A stretch of DNA of 64,000 nt, taken from NCBI RefSeq assembly GCF_042453785.1, contig NC_091665.1:25573501-25637500 (forward strand), given 5' to 3'. Below, piece by piece: positions 35,580-46,173 of the stretch (the first letter of the stretch is position 1; the number at the start of each line of letters is the position of its first letter). The notes beneath the pieces were generated by a model. It was not told the origin of the DNA. It was given only the letters and a program-made list of their open reading frames with translations, and searched no databases. The DNA comes from Malus domestica. Taxonomy: Eukaryota > Streptophyta > Magnoliopsida > Rosales > Rosaceae. The position numbers and the translations under genes were made by a program.

Positions 35580-36470
35580 TCAAACATACTTCAATTGCAC
35601 CAAATCCAAACAATGATCGAACTTGGCTGCATTAACCACATTTGTCAACATGTCAACTGGATTGTCTTCTGAAGCAACCTTTTTGAGACGAATCTCACTT
35701 TCAGCTACCACTTCTTTCACAAAATGATATTGTACATCAATGTGCTTAGTCCTAGCATGATGTACCTGATATCTGGCCAAATAAATGGCACTTTGGCTAT
35801 CACAATATACATCCAAATTGTGTTGTTCCACACCTAAGGCTCCTAACAACCTCAGAGTCCACATTGCTTCTTTGATAGCTTCAGCGATCACCATGTATTA
35901 CGCTTCTGTGGTTGATAGTGCCACCGTTGGTTGTAATATTTATCTCCAGCATATAAGACCCTTTGCCATAGTAAACACGTACCCATTTGTCGATCTTTTC
36001 TTGTCTCAATCACCAGCAAAGTCTGAGTCCACATATCCAATTGAGAACTTATAAATTCTTTTATCACGTCTTTCAAAACAAATACCTTTGTCCCTCGTTC
36101 CATGTAAATACCTTAGTATCCACTTAGCATCATTCCAATGCTCTATTCCAGGATTATGCATGAACCTACTAACAATTCCAACTACATGTGCTATATCAAG
36201 ACGAGTACACATCATCGCATACATTAATCCTCCAACCAAATTAGCATATGGAACACCCTTCATTTTCATCTTTTCTTCATTAGTTTTGGGACATTGTTGG
36301 CTGCTCAACTTGAAGTGAGCACCTAATGGAGTTCCCACATGCTTAGTATCTTTTGTTATTCCAAACTTTTGTAACAACTTCTCAAGATACTGCTTTTGAG
36401 ACAAACACACCAAACCTTTTTGTCTATCCATTGTGATCTCTATTCCCAATATTTTCTTGGCTTCACCAAT
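35580..36470 (-). pseudogene. Copia pol remnant (RT C-terminus and RNase H)
   Basis: The minus strand encodes GIEITMDRQKGLVCLSQKQY, VGGLMYAMMCTRLDIAHVVG and ILRYLHGTRDKGI. In another frame it encodes EAIKEAMWTLRLLGALGVE, YCDSQSAIYLARYQVHHART and the terminal DNPVDMLTNVV. This order matches the end of a Tnt1/SIRE-like Copia polyprotein. The frame changes around 35890-36010 and there are substitutions in conserved sites (MLTNVV for MLTKVV). The upstream part is lost at the SINE border at 36471. Confidence 0.85.
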
Positions 36471-36616
36471 ATCATCTACACTAAGGGGGTGGAGGGCTAA
36501 ACCTCACAATAACTCAACAATAATGTGATTCAAGTTTGTTTTTGCAAAAATCGAACTTAAAATCTTTTACTTACAAGTAAAGAAGAACACTACTACACCG
36601 TAGTATTAAATGACAA
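36471..36616 (-). mobile_element. tRNA-derived SINE, near full length
   Basis: Read on the minus strand it begins GTCATTTAATACTACGGTG, has an A-box-like GTAGTAGTGTTC and a B-box AAGTTCGATTTTTGC, and then the body AATCACATTATTGTTGAG. It ends with TTAGTGTAGATGAT. It lies exactly at the border of the Copia pol remnant. No target duplication was found. Confidence 0.7.
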
Positions 36617-38317
36617 CCTAATTCTTGTTTAAGTAACTAGTTTTTTTTCTAAAATAAAATTAAAAAAAAGAGAGAGAGAGTCGTTGGACAAGGTCCCAAG
36701 GAGTTGTTAGCTTTTCTTTTTTTTGGGGGGGGGGGGGGGGTGGGGAATAAGAGTTGTTAGCATTTTTCAAATTAGTTTTTCGCATATAATCAATTCCTTT
36801 AAAAAATTTAAGATAAAATAAAGAAAATGTAATAAATTAACAATTATGAGACGTGGCAGTGCCCGCGCTCCAAGGGTTGGGTCCAGACAGTGGACCACTC
36901 GTCTGTAGCCGCGTGTAATTAAATTATTCAAATAAACATATATTTTTAAGGAAAAATTAAAATAGAGTATATTTTGAATATTTAATTTTATATTAAAATA
37001 ACACTTTTTAAACATTACAATGAAGGACAAAAGTTAATTTATATGGAAGATAACATCATTGGCTTTTTTTTTCGAGTGTAAAAAACTTATTTGAATGTGC
37101 TTTTAAAATGATTAAAAGACTTTTTGGTAAAAATATTAGTAAAAATACTAGTAAATCATAGAAAAACACTTAAGGTGTTTCCTAGAAGAAACACATAATT
37201 GGTGCTTCTGGTAGAAAACATCTAAATTGTTTTTGGAATATAAAAGTATTTTATCTGAAAGCGTTTTCAGTCATTTTAAAACCACATCCAAACAATCCGG
37301 TTACAAAAATACCCTTTTATAGTGATTGTCTGCGTTGATAAAGTCAGCAAATTTTTGTTGTTTCTTCTGCGAGGCTCATCTCATCTGTTTTCTTGAATAT
37401 CTAGCTTGTCTCATGCATTCTCACAAATGGACGTCCGATTAATTAATGTTGGTGAATAAATTATATCCGTGTATAACTATAACTAAAAAAACAGATAATT
37501 TAATATTGGACATTGAACGTAATAAATAGTAAAGTTGTAGAGAAAACGAGAGTTTACTCACTAGAAAGGAATCCCAGGCCCCTCCTGCAATTTCTGCGGC
37601 AACAACGCTAGCCAACTTCAATTCATTATTTAACATATCATTGAGTCATTTAATATTCTTGTCTAATAGTTATGTAAACCGTCTTAGATTCAAATCGCAT
37701 AAATAACAAGTTTGATAATAATTTATTCATTTATCTCTTAGCGTAAACATATCATGTATCAAAACAAAATTTTATTAAATCATTTGGTATTTCTCAATTT
37801 TCGTTGTTTTTATCGAATAATACATAGTAACAAAGTTAAACATATAAAATTTATCCAGTGTTTGCAGTAAGATCCCAAGAACGAAATAAAAATAATAATT
37901 AAGATCAAGTTGTTTGAGCCTGAATTTGGGGCAAAGAAATAGCTTACGATGCTTCCTCAACTGGGCGGTCCTTCCACCGATTAAGTATCAGCTTCAGTGG
38001 CACCGGGAGATTAAGCCTTGTTACAGCAAAAATTACTTAGATTGAGACTTGAAGCATCCTTATTGCTTTAATGAAAATTATAAAAATTGAAAAATCAAAG
38101 TTATACAAGGAAGCATTAGCACTCTGCTAATTGATATTACTTAGATTCCAAAATAGAAACACAAAATTATTAATGGAAATAAATTAAAAACACTTCCCGA
38201 TTGAAAAACCAGAGGATCCCTAAGTTTAGTAACATTTGTTTGGATGGCGAGAAAATCAAGGGAAAAAATCGAATCGAAAAAATGATTTTCCTAAAAAATA
38301 TATAAAAATGATTATAT
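36617..38317. other. Intergenic, no gene seen
   Basis: It holds a 16-base G run (36725-36740) followed by TGGGG. An AT-rich element-like block at about 37080-37300 contains CTTTTAAAATGATTAAAAG-type motifs on one side and TCATTTTAAAACC on the other, possibly a MITE. The rest is anonymous. Confidence 0.45.
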
Positions 38318-38580
38318 TGTTGTAAGCCTAATCGACTGAACTATAATTTAGGACTAGAGAGGGAGAGGGCCGGTGGCAAGAGAGAGAGAAAGAGAGAGAT
38401 GTGTAATTGTGAGGTGTGTGTTATCTATCCCCATTGTGCCTTTATTTATAGTAGTAGGGAAGGTAAATTTCTTACCTCAATAAGATTACAACTCTAATAA
38501 GATAATATCTACTAAAGAGGATATTCCAAGATATACTAGGATTTACACAATCACATTCCTAATCTAATATGACTGCAACA
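38318..38580 (-). repeat. 3' LTR of a truncated Copia element
   Basis: 263 bases, TGTTGTAAGCC to GACTGCAACA on the plus strand. On the minus strand it starts TGTTGCAGTCATATTAG and contains CTATAAATAAAGG as a TATA box. Confidence 0.75.
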
Positions 38581-39171
38581 CTCCCATTGAGTGTGTAAAT
38601 ACTTAAATAAATGGCGCATCAGGTTTTCAACAATGAAGTAAATATAGTTGATGAAGTCATCGACAGAATGAATGAATGCGAGTCTCAAAACAACGGAAGA
38701 ATGCATAAAAGGTAAAACTCACAAAATCTCGCTATGGTAAAACCCAAGGTGGGAGAAAACCCCATAGACTAAGGAAAAAAGTGAGAAGTTGCATTAAGTC
38801 AAAATTATACGTCTTCTAAACGCAAGTAGAAGAGCTCACAAAGGTATGATCAGCCTAGGATGAGTGCCTCGTCAAAACCTAGTTAGGTAGCAAAAATCCA
38901 GTGGAAAAAATGCTCATAATCATAAGGAAAAAGAGTACATTAATATCAAGTGAGTATACTTTTGGATACTCCCCCTGAGTTTGACATAACTTCTAAATGA
39001 GAACTACAAGCATTGCATATGAATAATTAGGCATACAAATTCCTCGAACAAGCTTCTGGAAGGTTGACTTCGGCAGTGATGTCGTGAAGAGGTCGACAAG
39101 ATTGTCTGGGATCGGCTTACATGACTTCAATCTTCTGATCCTTTTGCTGATGTAAACGCAATATGTCTTGG
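38581..39171 (-). pseudogene. Copia pol tail fused to the TNL-2 TIR exon
   Basis: The minus strand at 38993-39202 reads IPDNLVDLFTTSLPKSTFQK and LVRGICM, the end of a Copia RNase H (usually DNLADLFTKSLP-STF). Downstream on the minus strand come a purine tract CTCAGGGGGAGTATCC (about 38965-38980) and ~390 bases of spacer before the LTR. At about 39172 the Copia sequence joins TNL-2 TIR coding sequence directly, so everything upstream in the element and the first half of the TIR exon have been deleted. Confidence 0.8.
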
Positions 39172-42100
39172 CGTTGACTTGTGTTTGGATGAACTTGCAC
39201 ATATACTACACTGCAGGGAAAAATATGGCCAGTTGGTTATACCCATTTTCTACGGCACTAGTCCATCAACGGTACAAATACAAAAGGGGAGTTATGAAGT
39301 TGCGTTTGCTCAACTTGAAAAACGTTTCAAGGGCACTATCGACAAGGTGAACGCGTGGAGGGCTGCTTTGACGGCTGCAGCTAATCTTTCTAGCTTCTCA
39401 AACAAAACAGGGTAACTAATTCTAAAACTTTTAGTGATTTCTACTCATGAAAATTAAATGCATACAGAATTAATTAACAATGCCTATTACCAACTGTTAG
39501 TTGTCCATCATATATTTGCCAGGACGGAGGCCAATTTAGTTAAGAAAGTTGCAAATGAAATTTGGAGCCAATTGAATCGAAAATCTTCAAGTGTTTTACA
39601 GGGCTTTGTTGGAATAGAAAAACGCATTGACCAAATTGAGTCATCATTATGCATTGATTCACTTGATGTATACACTCTAGGTATTTGGGGCATGGGTGGC
39701 ATTGGCAAGACCGCCCTTGCTGATGCTGTGTTTCACCGACTCTCGTCTTGTTTTCTTGGAAATGTTAGGGAGAAATAAGAAAAAAAGATGGACTAGTTCA
39801 CTTGCGAAACACACTTCTTAGAAAGATATTGAAAGAAAAAGATATAAATATCGGCACTCCAACTATAGGATCAGATCTTGTTAAAAAGAGGATGGCAGGT
39901 ACGAAGGTACTCATTGTTCTTGATGATGTAAATGATTCAAACCAATTAATTTTTCTAGCTGGCGATCCTGCTCTGTTTGGCCCTGGAAGTAGAATCATTA
40001 TAACGACTAGAGATAAGAACCTACTTCAGAAAAGCGTTGAACATAATAAGATATGCAAGGTTCAGGAATTAAATTCTGATGAAGCTTTTCAACTATTTCA
40101 TTTGAGTGCTTTCCGAAATAAAACTGCTAGCGAAGATTATACCGAGTTGTCCAAACTTGTGGTAGAATATGCTGGAGGCATTCCATTAGCTCTTAAAATT
40201 TTGGGTTCCTCATTCCTTCACTGTGAGAGCAAAGAAGATTGGCTGGATGAATGGAAAGAATTTCCAAGAGAAAAGATCTAGAATGTGCTGAGATCAAGTT
40301 ACGATGGATTAAAAGAAATTGAGAAGGAGATATTTCTTGATATAGCATGTTTCTATCAAGGGAAAGATGTGTACATTGTAAAAGAAATGCTAGATATATG
40401 TGGCTTTCGTGCAGCTGGAATCGGAGTTTTGATTGATAAGTCTCATATCAATTTCATCAAATAACCGCTTGGAGGTGCATAGCTTGTTACAAGAAATGGG
40501 TAGGGCGATTGTTCACGAACAATGTATTGAAGAGCTCATAAAATGCAATAAATTATTCTTAGATGAGGATGTCAATCGGGATTTTAAAACTAAACGGTAA
40601 GAGTAAGATCTCCAAATGCATTCAGTTTCATCTAAGTTTTTTTGTAGATTGTGTTCATATTCATAATTTGTTCTTATTCTCAGGGAAGTGCAACGCTACA
40701 AGCCATTTTCTTTAACAGGTCTGCAATTGGAGGGATACTTTTGAATCATGCAGACTTTCAAAAGATGTATGATCTAAGGTTGCTGTATGTTTACAACTCT
40801 AGCCGTAACAAGTACTGCAAAGTAAAAGTTTCTCTTCCCCATTCTCTTACTTATCTTGACTTGAAGGGATACCCTTTCAAATCTTTGCCATCAAAACTTT
40901 GTTCAGAATATCTTGTTGAGCTTCAAATGCGCAACAGCCAAGTTGAACAACTTTGGAACGAGGGCCAGGTATTTATATGCTTATTTTATTAAATAAAAGC
41001 GGTGTAGAAGTCTATTTGGTCTGTCTGTTATTAATTCTTTCCAATTGTCATTGATTTGTTACAGAATCTTAGGAACTTAAAAGTGATGGATCTTGGTTTG
41101 TGTGATCGTCTGATTAAAGTCCCAGATCTCTCTCAAAGTCCTAACATTGAGCATATAGATCTTTATGGGTGTTTGTCTGGTTGACATTCCTTCGTATTTT
41201 CCATGTCTCGACGAGCTTAGTTATCTTAACCTGACAGACTGCACCACACTCAAATATGTTCCGGAGATGCCAAGCAGTATTGAGTACTTACATTTAGATA
41301 GCACTGCAATAGAGGAATTGCCGTCATCAGTTTGTTCTCTTGAAAAAATTCGATGCTTGGAGCTTCCCAAGAATATACCAGTATTAGACTTGAGTGGGGC
41401 AGCGACTACTTGCAAAAATCTTGTGAGTCTCCCAGAGACCATTTGTAAATTAAAATCTCTGAAGAGACTTGATCTGAGTGGAACCACAATAAAAAACCTA
41501 CCTGCAAGCATTGGTAATATGAAATCTCTTGAGAAACTTGGTCTGAATGGAACTGCAATTGAAAGCGTACCTGCAAGCATTGGAGATTTGAAATCTCTTG
41601 AGAAACTTGATCTGAGTGGAACCACAATTAAAAGCCTACCTGCAAGCATTGGTAATTTGAAATCTCTTAAGAAACTTGATCTGAGTGGAAGTGCAATTGA
41701 AAGCCTACCTGCAAGCATAGGTAATTTGGAATCTCTTGAGAAACTTGATCTGACTGGAACCACAATTAAAAGCCTACCTGCAAGCATTGGTAATTTGAAA
41801 TCTCTTAAGAAACTTGATCTGTGTGGAAGTGCAATTGAAAGCCTACCTGCAAGCATTGGTAATTTGGAATCTCTTGAGAAACTTGATCTGAGTGGAAGCG
41901 CAATTGAAAGCCTACCTGCAAGAATTGGAAATTTGAAATCTCTTGAGAAACTTGATCCGAGTGGAAGCGCAATTGAAAGCCTACCTGCAAGCATTGGTAA
42001 TTTGAAATCTCTTGAGAAACTTGATCCAAGTGGAAGTGCAATTGAAAGCCTACCTGCAAGCATTGGTAATTTGGAATCTCTTGAGAAACTTGATCTGAGT

Positions 42101-43229
42101 AGAAGCGCAATTGAAAGCCTACCTGCAAGCATTGGTAATTTGAAATCTCTTGAAAAACTTGATCTGAGTGGAACTGCGAACAAGTGCCTACCCGCAAGCA
42201 TCAAAGAAGCTTCTCGGCTGATTTGTCTGCGGTTAACCAATTGCAGGAGCCTTGAATCTTTACCAGAGCTCCCAGGGGTACGTTGGCTTCAAGCACATGG
42301 CTGCACGTCACTCAACAAAGTGTTGAGTTCAAAGATTGCCCTTACATTAGGTGGGATGAATATAAAAATTCTCAAGGACTTCAAGAGCAACTTACATTTT
42401 CAAATTGCATAGGAATGGGATGGGATGCTTGGCGTGATATATTTACTGATTCGCAGATTAGAATTATAAGAATGGCAACTGCATTGTCAAAGCACTTTAA
42501 ACAAGAAGACACTGAAGTAGCATCTCATCTTGAATTTGAAGAAGAAAGCAAGGTACGTCTCCCTGTCTCTTTCTCTCTCTCTCTGTTGTTAAAATGAATA
42601 CCTCGATTCCTCTGCTCTCTAACACATTTATTGATGAACAGGAATACGTTTTTAGATCTCCAGTCTGCATTGTATGTCCTGGAAATATAATTCCAAGATG
42701 GTTGCCATATGAAGTTGATGAATCTGTACTATGGATCAAACTTGGTCCAAACTTCTTTAACACTAATTTTTTGGGTTTCGCTTATTCGGTTGTTGTTGCA
42801 TTCAAGAATTATAATGTTGGAGGGAGTTTGAGGCTTGGTTGTAAAATCAATTTCAAAGGCTATGGTGATCATTGTATCTGTCATCGGAGTTGCATGGTTG
42901 CCGAATATGGAGAAATCAATGAGTGCAAGTTTGAAACGCCTCACGTGTGCGTCTGGTTTAGTACCTTTGACCATTTAAAGCAAGGGAGCTGTAATGGCGT
43001 CACTGAGGCCATATTTGACTTCTACCCAATAATAGATGATTGTCCTGATGGCGGAGTTGTTGATTATTCCATGATTAAGGTGACAAAATATGGGATCTTC
43101 CCAATGTACGCCCCAGTTGATTGGATATTGGCATCAAGGATGAAACAGGTGAGGGAGGTAAACGTAGAAGCACACGAATCATTTCCTCATTTAGTACATC
43201 TCATGTTTAACAGGAGGGCAGTCAGATCT
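39172..43229 (+). pseudogene. TNL-2: TIR-NBS-LRR pseudogene
   Basis: It is colinear with TNL-1: partial TIR exon 39172-39411 (starting at LDELAHIL; the BB loop and half the fold are lost), NB-ARC exon from 39523, exon 3 40684-40968, LRR exon 41065-42552, C-JID exon from 42642. Defects include a 5-codon deletion and +2 shift with stop near 39776, TGG-to-TAG at 40279, a 2-base loss near 40443, a 1-base loss near 40597, a 2-base loss at ~41175 and a 1-base loss near 42352. The P-loop reads GMGGIGKTA and the MHD position reads VHS. The last exon runs past the usual end and into LRR sequence at 43230. Most splice borders are kept, so decay is fairly recent. Confidence 0.9.
41492..42181 (+). repeat. 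69-bp LRR minisatellite of TNL-2, 10 units
   Basis: Ten units of 23 codons of the same type as TNL-1, with GSAI instead of GTAI in many. Units 2-3 and 4-5 (KSL...GSAI after ...GTTI) look like a 138-base duplication. Several units carry LDPSGS, where Pro replaces a conserved Leu of the LRR consensus. Confidence 0.95.
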
Positions 43230-43477
43230 GATCTGAGTGGAACTGAAATTGAAAGCAGCCTACCTGTAAGCATTGGTAATTTGAAATCTCTTGAGAAACT
43301 TGATCTGAGTGAAACTGCGATTAAGTGCCTACCTGTAAGCATCAAAGAAGCTTCTCGGCTGATTTGTCTGTGGTTAACCAATTGTAGGAGCCTTGAATCT
43401 TTACTAGAGCTCTCAGGCATACGTTGGCTTGAAGCACATGGCTGCACGTCACTTAACAAAGTGTCGAGCTCAAAAAC
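43230..43477 (+). pseudogene. TNL-3 remnant, piece 1 (end of LRR exon)
   Basis: It encodes DLSGTEIESSLPVSIGNLKS, a second short unit, then KEASRLICLWLTNCRSLESL and HGCTSLNKVSSSK, matching the end of the TNL LRR exon. It is joined in one open frame to the C-JID exon of TNL-2. The join lies in GATCTGAGT, which resembles GATCTAAGT in the family 3' flank (59940), so microhomology-mediated or unequal exchange is likely. The frame then runs into transposon sequence at 43478. Confidence 0.8.
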
Positions 43478-44611
43478 CATTGAACATATATATATTGAAA
43501 AACAACTTCATAGTATAAAGTCATTCATCATCTATACTATAAAGAGGTGTTCTAAACATGTTCTAAATATCATATCGTCATCCATCAGATATTCTATAAG
43601 AACATGGGTTATAGGAAAAATAGTAATAATTCAAACTAATCTCAATGAGCACGATAATCAATTTCTCATAAAACGTTCACAAACGTATTCAATAAATCAT
43701 GTTTTTCATGTATGCATTTCTATTATTAAAACATGCATTTTTAGAAGGGGTCCACTCACAGTACTTCGCTGCTGAAGAGCCACACAACCTATCGAAAAAG
43801 GAACGCCATATATAATTGCCCCTAACCACATAAAGGGTCCAATTAATAAAACTATATTATAACAATTGAATTTGGGAAAACGGACGTCGAAAACGGATTT
43901 AGAACGTCGAATTACCTTAAGAAGGGTCACGGGTAAATTTCGTAAACGTCTATAGAATATTCCATATAATATGCTCTGACGGAATATTCTCTAATAGAAT
44001 ATTCCCTAATGAAATATTCTACATAAAGGGTTTGGGCCGGCTAGGGTTAGGGTTTTGAGTGCATGGCCTAAGGTTTAAGGCCCTAAAGGAAAATGGCCCA
44101 AAGGCTTCTAAGAAATTAAAATGGGAACTTGGGTTTGGGTTTAGGGCCTTCACAAGTAAGGCCCAAGGCCTTTAAATTAAAAGCAAAACAAAAATTAAAG
44201 GAAAAGAGGTGGGTTGGGCTCTGCAGGAAAGGCCTAAAGGCCTTGTGTTGGTGGGTTGCCAGATTCAAAGGGAGGAGAAGGCTAGATTCGGCCGAAAAAC
44301 TACACAACCTCTAAACGGCCATAACTTTATCAATACTCGACGAAATCAAGTGATTCAAAAATGAAAGTTATAGTTCTCGAATAGACGAAGAGAATGGTAC
44401 CTCACACGACATCTAAGTCGTCGTGGTTTGGCCGGAAAATACCTCGAAAGAGAGAGATGAGTGAGTGAGAGAGCTGAGAGGGAGTACGGGAAAGGAGGAG
44501 GAGAAGAGAGAGCACAGGAAAAGGGGGGACAAAATCAGGGGTGGGCCCCTTAGGCTCACCAAATAAGAACCAAAACTATTTTTAAATAAAAATGAGGGGT
44601 GGGGTGTAACA
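43478..44611 (-). mobile_element. Gypsy-type LTR fragment in TNL-3
   Basis: On the minus strand it starts TGTTACACCCCACCCC at 44611 and carries CT-rich, GGCC-rich and GAATATTCC-type blocks like those of the LTR at 7860. No partner LTR or target duplication is visible; the distal end is probably truncated. Confidence 0.6.
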
Positions 44612-44729
44612 TTAACATTCTCAAGGGCTTCAAAGAGCAACTTACATATTCAAATTGCAAAGGACTGGGATGGGATACATGGCGTGATATAGTTACTGAT
44701 TCACATATTAGAATTATGCGAATGGCAAC
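44612..44729 (+). pseudogene. TNL-3 remnant, piece 2
   Basis: It continues the LRR-exon tail: EQLTYSNCKGLGWDTWRDI and DSHIRIMRMAT, colinear with TNL-1 at 33463-33575. One extra A (CTTCAAAGAG for CTTCAAGAG) shifts the frame. It ends at the ATGGCAAC that is duplicated around the hAT element. Confidence 0.85.
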
Positions 44730-45566
44730 TAGAGGTGGGCGCGGTTCGGTTTGGTGCGGTTTTGAGTGAAACCGAAACCAAAACCAAAACCAAAACCGTA
44801 AGTTTTTGCGGTTTGGTTCAGTGCGGTTTTGAAGCCAAAACCAAAATGAAACCAAACCATTTGGTTCAGTTCGGTGCAGTTTCAAACGGTTTCGGTTTGG
44901 TTTTTAAGAAAAAATGTACAATTTGCAATTTAACATATTAATAAGCATTTCCCAATAGTAATAGGAAAAAGACATTTGTTATGTAAACAATTAGCATGTT
45001 CAATGCAGTTGTGATGTTAAAACATGTTTGTGCAACAAAAGGGTGTCCCTTACAATGTTTTTCATAAAACAAGTTGAATAAATTTGAATTCAATACACGT
45101 GAGCAAAACTTTCATACTAGAATATGTGATATCATGCTTCAAATGAGTGGACTTCATTAGATCATTGTTCGACTATTGATAACAAGATTAGTCCACCCTT
45201 GTATATATATATGTGTGTGTGATGGTATAAAATAACAAAGGTTCTTCAAGTTAATGAACGAAAGAAAGTGATGAATGATAATATTATAGTGTGGTTGAGT
45301 CCATACTAAGTGTATAGATTCTAACAAACGACCGATTAAAACATGAAATCTAATATGGACATTTAATTAAATGCTTATTAATATTTACGGTGCGGTTCGG
45401 TTTCGGTGTGGTTTTCAAAAGCCAAAATCAAAACTAAACCGTTTTCTATGTTGCGGCTCGGTTTCAAAACCGAAATCGTTTCAAAACCGCAAAACCAAAC
45501 CATTCGGTTTGGTTCGATTTGGTTCGTGTTTTGGTTTCAGTTTTCGGTTCTAAGTGCCCACCCTTA
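44730..45566. mobile_element. Non-autonomous hAT element, 837 bp
   Basis: The ends are TAGAGGTGGGC and, read inward, TAAGGGTGGGC (imperfect inverted repeats). They are flanked by a perfect 8-base target duplication ATGGCAAC (44722-44729 and 45567-45574). Both subterminal regions are packed with GGTTTGG/CCAAACC and CGGTTT/AAACCG motifs typical of plant hAT elements. There is no transposase. Confidence 0.92.
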
Positions 45567-45632
45567 ATGGCAACAACGTTATCGAAGTATTTTACACAAG
45601 AAGAAAATAAAGTAGCATTTTATCTTGAATTT
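45567..45632 (+). pseudogene. TNL-3 remnant, piece 3
   Basis: After the duplicated ATGGCAAC the LRR-exon tail resumes with LSKYFTQEENKVAFYLEF, as in TNL-1 at 33576-33633. It breaks off at 45632, about 16 bases before the expected splice donor, where Helitron-type DNA begins. Confidence 0.85.
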
Positions 45633-46093
45633 GCCAGGTTTACACATATTGGACGCTTGTTGCTGATCGTGGACGCGTGTTCTCTCTCAGATTTCTCGAG
45701 CTTTCTCTCGAAGGTTCAGTAAACCTTTCCATTTACTTCTAGTGCAGATCTCTCCAATTGGAACTCACGAACTACAAACATAAATCCACTAAATGTCTTC
45801 CTTCTCTCTTCCTCTCGCTTGCCTTTCTGCTTTCTCTCTCTTTAAAATTTCATCTCTCTCCAAAATTCCATTTCTCTCTCCTCCTTCAAACCATTTATCT
45901 CTCCAGAAGTCCATCGCCACTGCCTTTTCTCTAATGGTTGAATTTGGGTCTGCATAAACCCTTCGATCTTTTATTTGTAGGGTTTTGAAAATGGTTAGCT
46001 GATTTGATTAGAGAATTTGAGAAAAAATGAATCTTTTAAATTTTTATTCCAATCATTTTGATGTCTTTTTTTTTTGTTGTATTTTAATTGCAG

Positions 46094-46173
46094 AGGATGA
46101 GCATGATGTTGTTTGGTTTTGGCTAGAGAAAGAGAAGCCACATGAATGCCCAGTCTGCACACATTAGTTTGTG
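46094..46173 (+). pseudogene. Captured COX5b exon
   Basis: An 80-base exon flanked by TTGCAG and GTAAGT encodes DEHDVVWFWLEKEKPHECPV and then CTH, a stop, FV. This is the zinc-binding CPVC segment of plant cytochrome c oxidase subunit 5b, a nuclear-encoded mitochondrial complex IV subunit. The stop replaces the usual Tyr codon after the Gln/His position. Neighbouring COX5b exons are not visible, so only a fragment was taken by the Helitron. Confidence 0.8.

Noticed and set aside
36725..36745. G run as a possible quadruplex or regulatory site
   Set aside because: It is a single homopolymer of 16 G with no conserved context and is more likely a simple repeat.
41221..42240. Minus-strand open frame of 339 codons across the TNL-2 LRR array
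   Set aside because: It has the same cause as in TNL-1: antisense of an in-frame minisatellite.
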